From Neopestalotiopsis rosae (Eukaryota; Ascomycota; Sordariomycetes; Amphisphaeriales; Sporocadaceae): DNA of 64,000 nucleotides. A program made the position numbers and the translations under genes. This document shows, piece after piece, positions 12,357 through 24,435 of this stretch. Where the stretch lies: contig JALGAS010000006.1 in assembly GCA_023078685.1 (NCBI GenBank), positions 1,178,001 to 1,242,000 of the forward strand. The letters run 5' to 3'. How positions within the stretch are numbered: the stretch's first letter is position 1; each line of letters opens with the position of its first letter. The notes under the pieces are model-generated. The model saw only the letters and a program-made list of their open reading frames with translations. It ran no database searches and was not told the origin of the DNA.

Positions 12357-12749
12357 TTTTCTTCTTGTCTCTCTTGTTCTCTTTATGAAGATTATGATCA
12401 ACTGTATATAAATAAATCCTCGGACCCTTTGCTGTTTATTGGGGCGGCTAGTCCATTCTACTTTTCTCTCAGCAATTTTTCCAGCACTGCTAGGTATCCG
12501 AGTACGTACCTCTTAGGCTCAAAGATTTAAGCTGCGGCCAGTGCGTGTGGATGAATGCAGGGGTCTCAGTTGCTCTCTTCCATTGATGGCGGGGCACTTT
12601 GCGCAGGCTCCGTAGCTAGAAGTTGTTATCGCTATCAGCGCATTCGCGCGCCAAAATTTTTGGAAAGTGCAGGTCCAGCCTTGAAACATTGATTGTGAAG
12701 TTTGAACAGATTCAGCACGCGACTTTCACATACAGTCACCAACGCCACC
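12357..12749. promoter_or_regulatory. bidirectional TRM7/MAK5 promoter
   Basis: Only 393 bp separate the two start codons of a tRNA-modification gene and a ribosome-assembly gene. The interval must carry both promoters. It contains an RRPE-like element at 12653-12661, listed separately. No clear TATA box is seen on the MAK5 side. Confidence 0.6.
12653..12661 (+). promoter_or_regulatory. RRPE-like element
   Basis: AAAATTTTT matches the rRNA-processing element known upstream of ribosome-biogenesis genes in yeast. It lies 89 bp before the MAK5 ATG. A nearby PAC (GATGAG) element was not found, so functional assignment is tentative. Confidence 0.4.
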
Positions 12750-15082
12750 ATGGAGGGTCCCAAGAACAAGAGAAAGCTCGCCACGACTGGCGACTCGCAA
12801 AAGCAGTCCAAAAAGCCAAAGATTCGAGCTCAGCCAAAGAAAACGTCGCAAAAAGCTCGCCGGGCTGTTAACCTCGATTCGCTGCGATGGCGCACTTCCC
12901 AGCTACCCGACATGCTCAACGATGCCGAAGGATTCTACGGACTCGAGGAGGTTGACGACGTTGAAGTGATCAGGAATGAGGATAACAGTATTCAATTTGT
13001 ACGCATGTCTGTCATATATGCACAAAGGAGTACATGCTGACTATTTCGTAGAGAGCATTCGACGCGCAATCAGAAGCTGCCAGTGACGCTGCCAGTGACG
13101 CCGCAGGCAACGAGAGCGATGAATTCGAGGGCTTTGATGACGAGCCAGTAGCGCCGACCACCCAGGAACCAAAAGCTACCAAACCTCTGGCGCCGGAACC
13201 CAAGACGGCCAAGGAGTCTGTTACGAGCAAGAAAGAGACAAAAGCGGAAAAGAAGGGCAAGAAAGCGAGCCAAGCAGTAAAAGACCCTGAACTCGAAAGC
13301 AACGTCTTTGCCGCCCTTGAGGATGTCGATGCCCCTCAGGACGACTTTGATGCGTCTGCTTGGGTGCCATTGGAACTTTCTCCAGCATTGATATCCTCCA
13401 TTGCCAAGCTCAAGTTCTCCAAACCCACTGCTATTCAGTCCGCCTCGATTCCTCACGTCTTGGCTGGTCACGATGTGATTGGCAAGGCTTCGACCGGTTC
13501 AGGAAAGACTTTGGCATTCGCCATTCCTATTGTTGAGAGATGGCTGGAGAACCAGGAAGAAGAGGCGACTGAAAACAAGGGCCCGCTTGCTCTGATTCTG
13601 TCGCCAACCAGAGAACTGGCTCACCAGCTCACCGACCATATCAAGGCCCTGTGCCAAGGGCTTCCAAACTCGCCATATGTGTGTTCTGTTACAGGAGGTT
13701 TGTCGGTCTTCAAGCAGCAAAGACAGCTATTGAAAGCCGATATCGTGGTCGGCACTCCTGGTAGACTGTGGGAGGTCTTGAGTTCAAGCTCGGAACTCAT
13801 GGGAAAATTCAAGAGTATTGGTTTCCTTGTCGTGGATGAGGCAGATCGACTTCTGAGCGAAGGACATTTTAAGGAGGCTGAGCAATTGTTTGATGCTTTG
13901 GACCGATACGAAGCCGACGAAAACGATACTGAGGAGCGTGAGCCGACGCCCAGACAGACACTAGTGTTTTCTGCCACTTTCCACAAAGGCTTGCAACAAA
14001 AGCTTGCTGGTAAGGGCAAATATGGGCTGATGAACAAGGACGACTCGATGGAGTATCTCCTCAAGAAGCTCAACTTCCGCCAGGAACGGCCAAAGTTTGT
14101 GGATGTCAACCCCATTTCACAGATGGCCGAGGGTTTGAAAGAAGGTCTAGTAGAGTGCGGTGCAATGGAAAAGGTATGTGTATCACCGAAATGACATCTA
14201 ACTTTATCCCCTAACATCACGCAGGACTTGTATCTCTACACAGTTCTCTTGTTATACCCGAAAGCGCGGACTTTAATCTTCACCAATTCGATTAGCTCAG
14301 CCCGCCGTCTTACGCCAATGCTCCAAACTCTCAACCTGAACAGTCTTCCATTGCACTCTCAAATGGCCCAGAAAGCACGATTACGATCCATTGAAAGGTT
14401 TTCGGACTCGCCCAAGGGCAAGGGATCTATATTGGTTGCGACTGATGTTGCTGCCCGTGGTCTAGATATTCCCAATGTGGATCTTGTCATTCATTACCAT
14501 GTGCCCAGGGCCGCCGACGCCTATGTACACAGGTCAGGCAGAACGGCTCGTGCCGAAAAGACCGGTGTCAGTATTTTACTTTGCGCTCCGGATGAAGTTG
14601 TCCCTACACGGCGACTCATTGCCAAGGTGCACTCTGACAAGGGCATGGGCAAGAACCACTTTGTACAGACCGTCGACATGGATCGCAAACTTGCTGGCCG
14701 CCTGAAACCTAGAGTGACCCTGGCTAAGAAGATTGCCGATTCTACTCTAGCAAAAGAAAAAGGCAGCAAGGAAGACAGCTGGATGCGCAATGCAGCCGAA
14801 GAACTTGGTGTCGAATACGACAGCGAAGAATTGGAAAAGGCTGGAAAATGGGGCGGACGAGGTGGAGGACGGAAGAAGAAGCAGGACGAAGCCAGATCCT
14901 TGACAAAAGCTGAGCTTGGCGCCATGAAGGGAGAGCTCAAAGCTCTCTTGGCGCAGCGTGTCAATACCGGCGTTAGTGAAAAGTACATCACTTCCGGCTT
15001 GGTTGACATCGACGAACTACTCAAGGGTGCCACAGGCGACTTCCTGGGTAAAGTTGATGGTCTTGATATTTCAAGTCTTTGA
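12750..15082 (+). CDS. MAK5: ATP-dependent DEAD-box RNA helicase Mak5 (60S subunit biogenesis)
   Basis: Exons 12750-12998, 13052-14173 and 14225-15082 join in frame to 742 aa. Visible helicase motifs: Q motif FSKPTAIQS (205-213), Walker A ASTGSGKT (229-236), PTRELA (about 268-273), GTPGR (about 317-321), DEAD (345-348), SAT (390-392), and in the second RecA lobe ATDVAARGLDIP and HRSGRTAR. The N-terminal 180 residues are basic then acidic/Lys-rich, as expected for a nucleolar protein, and the C-terminus has a Lys/Arg-rich patch. The size, the acidic segment between motif II and SAT, and the second-lobe sequence match Mak5/DDX24 rather than other DEAD-box groups. Its role is in early pre-60S maturation. 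The ATG has a strong context (GCCACCATGG). Confidence 0.93.
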
Positions 15083-17375
15083 AGTGTCCATTCGCGGCAC
15101 ATTGATACCCAATAGTCAAGCAATACCCAAAACTACCATCTCGACCCTGGATGCCTCTTTTGCACTCATTGTCCATTACGCAAGAAACGAAACGAGGAAG
15201 TCAAGAGTCTCATCAGGGACAACCCGTTCTATCAGATCTATGCCAGGCACTCGACAGAATGACAAGGTATGACTACAGATACTAACCATGGCACAACCAA
15301 TAATGAATCGACCCGACAAGCCCTCGAAAGCCACAATTGAGCAGTCTCACATCATCCAAGCATGGATCCCAGTAATGCTCATCCTATACTGTACGACACC
15401 GCAAACACGGGCCGACAAAGTGATGACATGTGCAACAAAGGTAGCGGATCATATGGCTATTAAGAAGGTGCTCATCGCGACATGACGTGAAGCGGCAATT
15501 GAAGTGTGTGCAGTGATAGTTCGACCAAGATAAGGTTTACGTTTATGTCTGTATAATCGCAAATCTTCTAAGCGGAGAAAGATGGGATGAGATACCTGCG
15601 CAACGGGTTTTCCCGGACGTTCTGCAAGCTGGCCCGGTGGGCTATAGCCCGAGCGAATGCATATATTTCCGTCGAACGTCCAGTTGCAACGCAATCTGCA
15701 GCCATGCCAATGAGTCGAGGCCGAACCATTAATTTCGGCAGTGATGTTGGTCGACAAAGAGGGAGCGAGTGAGAAAGAAAAGATCTAAAAATATGTTTCG
15801 TCTTCTTGACGCAGACCAAGAGATAAGTTCCCTCTCAGCGGCGGGCGAGTGTCAGCATGGAAGGTGAAATTTGATATTCTGCATGCCAAGGAGGCATCCA
15901 CCATGGCCCCCCTTGACCGGCGAGGACTCCGAGCTCCAGGCTCCAGGTCGTTCGTTCGGCAGCTCCCGACAGGGAACCATGTAACCCAACTAGGAGCCAG
16001 GGAGCACAGCTGGTTTCGCGTAACAAACGCCTTGCAGCCGCAGACCGACCCCCTTACTGATCGGAGAAGGTCGTTGAAATATGCAAAGAGCGATAAATAA
16101 ACTTGTTCTCCTGCATATCGATCATGTAAGTTTGCGCCACAGCAGTTGAATAGGTCCTTCTGCGATCACCCGATTGACACTCCGGACCTGGAAGCTAGGA
16201 ATTACATCCCTGCGACCCAAGCTCCGACCGGCCCTCGTCTTCTGAGTGGGCGAGAGGGTCGGTGAGCAGGTGAGAACAGGCTCGCTTCCTACGCGAAAAG
16301 AACGGACTGCTCGGCGAGACTCCCTGGTGGTCCATGGAGATTGACATATGACAGTGGTGGACTTCCTGGGAGAACCCACTTACTCAGCAACTCAGGATTC
16401 TGGTGGCTTGATCGTGGAATGCGTCTTGGTAATGCCACCCTAGACGTCCGCTATGAATGATGACGGTGCTGTGTTTGGGAGGCCTTCGACGCCACGCGTA
16501 TGCTGCCAACGAATGCAACGAATGCGTCGCATCAACGTCAGCCCACGGAGTTATAGGCAGGACTATCGACCTGAGCTTCGCAGGGTCCAAACATAGGCGA
16601 GCTGCATCCACGTGGATTTCCATCAGAAAAAACCCGCACAATATGCAATTCATCCGCACAAACCCGATAAGAGGGTCTAGCCCAACGACAAGTTTTGCTG
16701 CTCCATGCAGCCGAAGTTACATTGCGCTGCGAACTATTAAACGTTCGTATAGTCAAAGAATGGAGACTATACTATCCGGGTATTGAGAGTCACGGCAAGC
16801 CGCAATGGATCTTTTCAACAATATCTGAATGAATTGTATTGCCATTACGTTGAGAATCCTCCAAGTGATTCGATACTGTCAAGGGTCCTCAAGATGCCTG
16901 TATCCAGGTTTTTCTCCCACTTTTGCAGGCATCAACATCCAGATCCCAGGGACCGTTACCGCTGGGAGGGCTGGGTCAGCCTCACGAGGCTTGGCGTGCA
17001 TCTGCCATCAGCATGTAGCCCGGAACCCATCGTAAGAGCAGCAATAGTCTTGCTGCATGGCTTCGCTTACCTCAACTGCGAAAACGCGAGATGCTTCTAG
17101 GTCACGGCTAGACGGTTCGCCTTTCCGGTGGATTATGGAAGGCGCTCGGCAGTGTCGTGATATCAAGATGTCTATATAAACATGATCATGGCCCCCGAAC
17201 ACTGAGGGAGCTATATACTATTATTGCTTCATCACCTTCTACATCGGGACATATCCTCCTATCATCCACGCTGCGCCGCAAAAGTCAAACTCAGCTCGCC
17301 CCGGACACCAAGAATATAACAAATTCAGCTTCCGATCAAGCAAGAAATCTCCACCACAAGAGTCTTTTTTCCATC
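15083..17375. other. 2.3-kb intergenic region
   Basis: No convincing coding frame was found between MAK5 and the small secreted protein. The final 200 bp are promoter-like, with a TATA box listed separately. Confidence 0.5.
17173..17180 (+). promoter_or_regulatory. TATA box of the secreted-protein gene
   Basis: TATATAAA lies 196 bp before the ATG at 17376. The distance allows for a leader of roughly 100-150 nt. Confidence 0.5.
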
Positions 17376-17870
17376 ATGCAGCTCTCCACGCTCCTCCTCG
17401 GCGCCCTTGCCCTGACGGCTTCGGCTTTGCCCACCCCTCCTGCCAGCAGGAAGCGGGACTTTGCCTACCACTCGACCATCTCCGACGAGGGCTTCTATGC
17501 CGCGTCGAACCCTCCCGACTACCACGAGGACCAGATACTGCAGTGGAACCAGCTGCCGACGACCAACGGGTCCACGTCGGCCCTGATCGCCCGCTTCCCC
17601 GCCGGCTTCTCCGTCACCCAGTCGGGCCCGGCCAAGATCAACGTCTACACCCGGACGTCTGGCGGCATCGGCACCTACCTCGGTACCGTAGGCCCCCTAT
17701 CGGTGGACACGGGCCTCGTGGCTGAGGCTGTCGATGTCGTCGTGGCCGAGCTGACTCCGGCCGAGAGCTACACTTTTGAATTCCAGATTGATAGCGAGGA
17801 CGAGAATGCCAGCCTCCAGTTCTTTGAGAACGACTCGGCTGGTTTCTTCCTTCGCACCGGCAGTGCCTGA
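17376..17870 (+). CDS. small secreted protein, cysteine-free, unknown function
   Basis: A single exon encodes 164 aa. The start was chosen because it opens a textbook signal peptide (MQLSTLLLGALALTASALP), with cleavage expected near residue 17-19. A dibasic K-R site at about 28-29 suggests propeptide removal by a Kex2-type protease. The mature part (about 135 aa) has no cysteine, is acidic, and alternates short hydrophobic stretches with Gly/Ser/Thr, suggesting a beta-rich fold. The third codon position is strongly C/G, consistent with good expression. I do not recognise the family. It could be an effector, a cell-wall protein or a stress-induced secreted protein. Confidence 0.8.
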   Translation: MQLSTLLLGALALTASALPTPPASRKRDFAYHSTISDEGFYAASNPPDYHEDQILQWNQLPTTNGSTSALIARFPAGFSVTQSGPAKINVYTRTSGGIGTYLGTVGPLSVDTGLVAEAVDVVVAELTPAESYTFEFQIDSEDENASLQFFENDSAGFFLRTGSA

Positions 17871-18854
17871 GAGACGTTCAGGCAAATTCTTTATGATATG
17901 ACATGATATGATATGAGGAAAAGCCTTTTATTGGTTGGATTCAAAAGTTCTATTTCAGCCGTGATGAAGATATAGAAGGCTGTATGGTATATAATTCTTT
18001 TTCTGTTGAGTATACAGAATATAATAATTCCAAACTCTTTTAACACATCTGAGATCCAGATTTTTGCCGCCTGCAACATATCTACATGAATATAAATTTG
18101 AAGAATATGTGTCCATGTGCTATTAGCTCCTTAACATTGATGCACGTATTACTCGAGTCTTGCATAGACCGCCATGATTTATTTTCACAAGTCTATTTTC
18201 GGGAAACATATCTCCGTAACAGCTTTATGCTTTTCAACTCATCTTGTGATCGACAACTGATGGAGAATCATACCTATGATGTGTTTTTCGATTCGGGTGG
18301 AACATACATAGGGATTCCGGAATCCGAACCCCGGAAGGTTGACGGTTGGCTAGGAAGCTCTCATTCATAGAGGCGCAATTGATCATTTGACAGAGTTCAA
18401 CTAAAGACTTGACATCATTTCCTGAGTTATAAGAAGAAACTTTTTTCTTTCTCTTCAGAAACTACGTCACTGCAAGAACATGGGCCCAAATATTTATACT
18501 TTTGCATCTCCCAAAGAAATCCTTCGGGAGATGGAAAAAAGACCATCAAATACTAGCAGAGAGCCCCTCAAGCCTAACCTACTGTACTAGACTCAACTCA
18601 AGCGAAACTTCTCCACTTGCTGGTCAGCACTTCTGCACTATTCCTTGCTCTTTTGGATTCTGCAAACCGACGATTAACCCTGATCTGATTTGTCTGGCAG
18701 CATACGCAATAGCACCACATTCTCAATTTCTCAGTGGTCTGATATAGCTTTCCATCAGCGTCATACAACACAAACACTGTCCACAAAATTCACTCCCAGG
18801 ACTCACGACCACATCAACAAAGTCTTTACTACACAAAGCTACACAAAAAAAAAC
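17871..18854. other. intergenic region with a short ATATG-rich microsatellite
   Basis: A low-complexity stretch at about 17892-17916 repeats GATAT/ATATG units just after the secreted-protein stop. The region near 18490 has a TATTTATA-like element. Nothing else was recognised. Confidence 0.45.
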
Positions 18855-19121
18855 ATGTCCTCGGCAGATCAGACCACAGCAGCAGCTGGCGTAGACCCCA
18901 ACGTGATGCTCTGGCTGCGCACCTGGCACGAGCGCCTGGCGCATGCCAACCTACGCGCCTGTGTGGTCCTGGGCCGCAACGGCGACGCGGGCGAGATCCC
19001 CGAGGGCCTGCCCAAGGGCCCCAAGGACAACTTTGACGGCCTGCAGCCGTATCTGGACGCGCTCAACTGCGATACCTGTCGTGAGGCCTATGGCAACCCT
19101 TCGGGTCCTTCTTCGTGGTAA
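18855..19121 (+). CDS. 88-aa hypothetical protein with C-terminal CxxC
   Basis: The ORF starts after an A-rich leader (AAAAAAAAACATG), which is typical of fungal starts, and is strongly GC-biased at third positions, so it is likely real. It is soluble, with no signal peptide or membrane segment. It has a central helix (MLWLRTWHERLAHANLRA) and a C-terminal C-D-T-C-R-E-A-Y-G motif; a third cysteine lies in the helix. No family was recognised. Alternatively, it might be one exon of a longer gene, but the flanks show no obvious partner exon. Confidence 0.55.
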   Translation: MSSADQTTAAAGVDPNVMLWLRTWHERLAHANLRACVVLGRNGDAGEIPEGLPKGPKDNFDGLQPYLDALNCDTCREAYGNPSGPSSW

Positions 19122-19835
19122 AGAGAAGAAAGGATATGAGAATGGGGGCATCACGAATATGAGAAGTGGGTGGGCTTGGATGGGTTGTTTAATTCCCTTT
19201 CACTGGAGTTTGTTGGGGTGCGAAAAAAGGACTCTGACGGCGCAGCGGAAGGGACTGCAACGGACATAAGACCGTTTGATTTCCCGCAGACGGCTATAAA
19301 GTCAGGAAGGACGATATCGTCTCTGAGCAGAGTCACGAGCTCAGATTCTTCACTCCTCCGAAACTCGGAGGTTTGTAGGCATGCGCCAGGTTGGCAAGCG
19401 AAGAGAAACTCGTTTGTCACCATCCACTGGACAACACAGAGATAGCACGAGAAAGCTGCGCAGATATTGCAAGTTGGCAAGATCGACTTGTATTGTCACT
19501 TCATCTCAGGGCGAATATCACGTCCCAAAACATAATTCATAAACTACATCATCCAAACAACCCATTTGCTTGCTTCGCTCAATACCCAGTAATCCTCGGA
19601 CCCCATCGGTCCAGATAAACCGTGCCATCATCCCGATCCATACGCCTGCCTATCAGTATCACGAATCATATAAGAATACCAAAGTTACCCATTGAGAGAA
19701 CATTCCTGAAGAACCTTGGTGGGTGGCACCAGCATGAGTAGCCACATTACGTGAGGCCGAACTCTATATATCAACATGGCGATCCAGTAAACGCTCAAAA
19801 GTCGACCATGAGAGACTGAGACAGTACTCTTGTCT
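19122..19835. other. intergenic, 3' flanks
   Basis: Convergent 3' regions of the 88-aa gene and the basic Thr/Lys-rich gene. No feature was recognised. Confidence 0.5.
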
Positions 19836-20391
19836 CTATTTGGTCACTGCAGCTGCAGGCTTGGGCTTGGTGGCCTTCTTTGTCTTGGCCTCTTCACCCT
19901 TGACCTTTGCTGCGACTTTGCTAGCAGTCGCCTTGACCTATTCACATGAGAGTCAGCGGTCTAAGCTCTAGCATAACATCCATGGCATGGTCCAGCAATA
20001 TATGATAATGGTCATGAACGTCGCAGTTTCAGTCAAGCAGGACTCGAAATCCGTACGAGCCATGCTGGCTTTTCCTTGAGAGAACCCGCGAGACATATGA
20101 TCTGAGGTCTGCATATGTATCCGCCAGTATAAGGGGATATACAACCAAACATACCTTTGCGCCGACGCTCTCCTTCTTGGCAGGCTTGCTGACACCAGTG
20201 GGTTTTGCGCCCTTGATCTTGGCGGTAATGGGCTCCTTGGTGGTAGTGCCGGTAGTAGTGGTTGTGCCCGTCGTCGGTGTTGTGGTCTTCTTGGGCTTGG
20301 TCGTGCGCTTAATGGCAGGTTGGGTGTCGATAGTCTGGAAGATGCGTGGCTTGGAGTTGCCGGTAGCTGAGCGGGTGCCTTCGCGTGCCAT
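19836..20391 (-). CDS. small basic Thr/Lys/Ala-rich protein
   Basis: Two exons (20391-20155 and 19937-19836; 217-bp intron) give 112 aa. The N-terminus (MAREGTRSATGNSKPRIFQ) is followed by a Thr-rich block and by repeated Lys-Pro/Lys-Ala runs, with a C-terminus like a histone H1 tail (AKVKGEEAKTKKATKPKPAAA). The predicted charge is strongly positive, and no folded domain, signal peptide or membrane segment is visible. It could be a chromatin- or RNA-binding tail protein; I do not assign a function. Upstream, a GTAAGT donor at about 20750-20755 and an acceptor-like CTACAG at about 20445-20453 (minus strand) could define a 5'-UTR intron. Confidence 0.68.
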
Positions 20392-22239
20392 TTTCACCTA
20401 TGTACGAAGTAATACGCGGAGAGATGTATATTCGGGCTGTGTCGCAGAGGGCTGTAGCAAAGAAATTTTCTTATATCCAATTGTTAGTCGACTGTTTAGT
20501 CTTGACGATACAATGTAGAAAAGGGTAATGCGACGCTTTGTGGTGTTGTTAAAAGGAATGCGACAAAGCAGAAGGAAGAGGAGTCAAACGGGTGTTGCGG
20601 GCAGAAGGTGAAAGTGGGCGCTTGGTGCTATATTCGTGCACTGCTCTGCGACCGGACCGGCGAGGGCGAGCTCAAGACCAGAAAAACAGCTCTGTGAGCT
20701 ACGATAATGCAAATTGCACCAAACAAACTCGAGAATCATGTATATGACGACTTACCAGAGCTTCAGAAGGTAATTTTGTGATTTAGACGGTTGGTAAGGG
20801 AAGAGAAATAGAGGAGGGGGAGAGCCGACTCAAGATGAGGAGGTGGTCGTTTATTGACTGATGAACGGTCGCGCACGAGACGAGACGTCGCAGCAGCAGC
20901 AGCCTCTCTCACTTTTCCTCTCTCACTCTCTCTCAGTCTTCTTCCTTCCCCCCTCCCAATGATCCGATCGCCTTCCCATCCCATCCCAACCTATCATTCA
21001 ACCCCCGGGCGCTGTGCTGTCAAGGTCGCCATCGAATGCTCGCGCGAAATGGCTTGGTTACAGGGAATCGTTATAGGTAGATCTCTCTTATCCCATATCT
21101 GCCGACTATTCATACCTAGCTTGGGTACTAAGCTGCGGTCCACACCCTGAAATGTCCGTTTGTTTATGAACAACGATATATGACGAGAAAAGTGAAGGGG
21201 TTGGGGGATATTCTTGTCAATCTTAGCAGCAGCAAAAATCATTTCGCTTCTGGGAAATGTCATTACAGACGCGTTCGTTCTTGCCTTGCATCGTGGCAGA
21301 GAAATCTTGCGAATGGCACAGTAGCTCCTGCCTTCAGATGCTGCTCCGCATCGACTTTCGACTTTCAGCGCCAGAGTACCTGGCAGGCTGGGGGTCAACC
21401 CATTTGAACGCCTAGAATGCCTCTGAACAGGGCTTACTGCTGCAACCCTCCAACACACCACCAATAGCCAACACGCAAATTGATGTGATGCCGGTTGCTG
21501 CAGCAATGTTGATACATATGGCATGTATCTAGGCTATATCTGAGGTGAAGGTAAGCAAGTACGTATGCTGCTCATGAGCCATTCTCAAAATCTCTCCATT
21601 CTCTTGATGTCTTTGTTATCAGAACAACTCCGCGTTGTTCGACTTGGCGCGCAGGTGCAGATCCTGTCCAGGTTCAGCTTGCGGCACAGGCTGGAAGATT
21701 CTGTTGCACGCGCCCAAGATGAGGGACTGGTCGACTAGAGCCTCGAATCTCTTGCGCAATCGGACCAGACTGCCACTTAGAGCTCCGAGCTACTCTACAA
21801 ACACTGAAAAGTACGGCAATATGTCGCAATTTGGTCGTTATCAGGTGTCTTGGGGATCAGATTCGCGACTCATTATATTATTTCCTTTGGGCTTCATCCC
21901 AGCGTGTTATCCGCTACTGCACAGGTCCGCTACATAAGCCCAACAGTGGAGGGCGGCCACTAATAAACGAAACGGACTACCGGCTGGTCCCGTGCCCCCT
22001 CGCTAGTCCTATTGATATGAACGAAGCCATTCACGCCCAACCGTGGATGCCATTTGTAAGTCGGCAACGAGATTGCGTTGCCGAGTTGCAATAAGATGCC
22101 TATCGCAAACTTTGTTTAGCATCACAAGACCATGTCTACAGATAATCATGCATATCAAGGCAAGGTTTAAAATACTGCCGCTATATTTATTGCTGACGCA
22201 AAGGAATCAAGAAAAGGGAATGACTTGCGCCCAAGTCTT
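20392..22239. other. 1.85-kb intergenic region, possible 5'-UTR intron of the basic-protein gene
   Basis: It holds the promoter side of the small basic protein, including a putative leader intron (about 20445-20755, minus strand) and a long CT/GA-rich tract at about 20905-20955. Beyond 21000 no coding pattern was found. Confidence 0.4.
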
Positions 22240-23467
22240 CTATATGACCGCATAGTCGACCGCCTCTCCATGAGTCTCGACGCCCCAGTTCCGAATGCCC
22301 GAGACCAGCGCATCTGTGAACTCGGCGTCATACTCGCGCGCATCATTCGCAAAAGCCACATTGCCCGTCCTCCAGACCGTCCACTGTTCAGCCGTCACCC
22401 CTTCGGGAGCCCGCAGCAAGCCCATGGCAATGTTCAACACCGCCTGCCGCTCGCTGGGGGTTCGCTTCGTCGTCCCCAACAGCACCGTCGCGCCGCAGCG
22501 CCCGCAGAATCCCCGGGTCACACGGCCGGGAGTTGAGCTGTACGTCTTGAGCGTGCCCACGCCCTGGAAATCCGGAGGCAGCTGGGGTTCCGTTGTGGCG
22601 ATCCGGGGGACTAGAATCCATGGCACGACGGTGGTGCCCGTCAGGCGGCCGCAGTCGCGGCACATGTCGAGAAAGGCCTTCCACTTGTAGTTCTTGTTGT
22701 CGTCCTCACCGCCGCAGCCGCTGTCCGTGAGCGAGGGCGACACGACGTAGTCACCCATGTACTCATCCTCAATCATCTCCCGCGTAGGCCTCACGATGAA
22801 GAACGAGACACCGCCGCAGGCGCACTCGACGCGCAGTCTCTCTTTGCCATCAGGACCGACGGATGGCTCGCAGACATTGGGAGCATCCCGCGAGCCCAGA
22901 CTGACGTGCGGCACGGGCGCGCCGGCCACCTCGGAGAGCCAGGGCACCAAGCTGCCGCCGCCGCCGGCCGACTTTGCGCACCCGTGAAAGGCCAGCTGCC
23001 AAAACTTTTCGTCAAAGATTCCCCAGGCCACTCCCCACTGGCCGAGCTCCGGGCTGTAGCCGCCAATGTGGCTGCCGCAGGTGGGACAGAAGGCTGTTTT
23101 TCTTGGAATTAGATGAACACGTCAAGTGACATTTTGGGGCATGGAGAAAAGCAATCCTCTTACACAAATCTCCCCCAGCATCCCCCTTGTACCGAGTCAC
23201 CTGGTCCCAAGAACAGCCCGCGTCCCACTCAGGCGCCACGCCCGGCGGGAGCGCAACGTGAAAGCTGCCAAAGGTGCCGTGCGAGGCCCGGCAGGCGCCG
23301 CAGTGGCAGATGTAGGCGCGGAGCGGGAGCACCGACGCCGCCAGCGTGACGGTGAAGCGAATGCGGGAGCAGTGGCAGCGCGCCGCAAAGGACTTCTGCT
23401 CGTGAGGCCGCGATGGGGCAACCTTGTCGCGGTTGGCGAGTTGAAACAGGAGATCCTCATCGGCCAT
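22240..23467 (-). CDS. tandem GFA/CENP-V-fold (glutathione-dependent formaldehyde-activating-like) protein
   Basis: Exons 23467-23164 and 23093-22240 (70-bp intron) give 385 aa. The first domain begins ARCHCSRIRFTV, continues with the Cys-His-Cys set of YICHCGACR, and ends with FCPTCGSHIG, which is completed exactly across the intron. The second domain repeats the plan: ECACGGVSF, CRDCGRL, FCGRCGATV. These Cys clusters are the structural and catalytic zinc ligands of the GFA/Mss4-like fold (PF04828). Proteins of this fold are implicated in thiol-adduct chemistry, but most fungal members are uncharacterised. No signal peptide is seen, so it is probably cytosolic. The fusion of two complete domains in one chain is common in fungi, though not universal. 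Confidence 0.88.
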
Positions 23468-24435
23468 GACGAAAACTGTTCTTCTGGTAGGGAACACGCG
23501 TTGGCCTTTGTACTACGACGGAATACTGTGTCGGTGTAAACGTTGCTTATGCTAGTTAGTCGTTGAAGCCGTCTTGAAATGGTTGCAAATCAGTCAAACC
23601 TTTGTGATGTCAGCGTGGTAGTTTGATGTATTGGTGTTGTTGGGTTGCCTGTACACGCGAAGTTCACCTGCCACGTTGAGTTGTCGTGCAAACCTACATC
23701 TATTCCACGCTGTTGTTGTTTTGAATGTGAAACAAAGTTGGAAGTGGCTGGTTTTCATGTTGAATGTTATATCCATGCTTTATGGTCTTACGTGAGCGCC
23801 CGGGAGAAGCTTGATTAGTGAGCAATCGGTACTATCCTTTGCAGACAAGCGATGGAAGCATGGAGGTAAGGGTAGCGCTCTCATTGTGTAAAGCATATCG
23901 ATTGAGCATGAACTGACGTTTCGTACCCAGGGACTGAGAGAGAAAGATGTGTAAATAGATGCCAAATCATATGGCTCCAAACGCCCATGTATACGATTAT
24001 TCTCCATAAAGTAGACATTCTTCGTAAAACAAAACATGGAGCGAGATGCGAGAACACTCAGCTATGCCGAGTATTGACATCGTCTATTAGCCGGCCCTCA
24101 TTGCCCCTTCCCTTGACCCAAAAAGGCAGAGTCCAAATGTATGCCATATTCATAACCATCCTGTATGTCCCACCCCATTCCAGAACCCAATCCTTTATCC
24201 AGTTTTTTATGGTCTCGTGTGTCATCAGGTGCACCGAGACGAGAAATGATATCCAATACGCCAACCGATCCTAACACCAATCGCCGACGTACCACACCAC
24301 TCACAGATAAACCTTTTGTGTAGGAGAGAGAAGTTTGTATGATTACAACCAATGAAGATGATAGGAAAGCTCTAATAGTCGAAGCTCAAATGAATTTTAG
24401 TGTATGCTGTTTGTCTCTTGCTTCGTATAATATGA
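23468..24435. other. intergenic region
   Basis: Promoter side of the GFA-type gene and 3' side of the GT69 gene, both on the minus strand. No gene or repeat was recognised. Confidence 0.5.
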
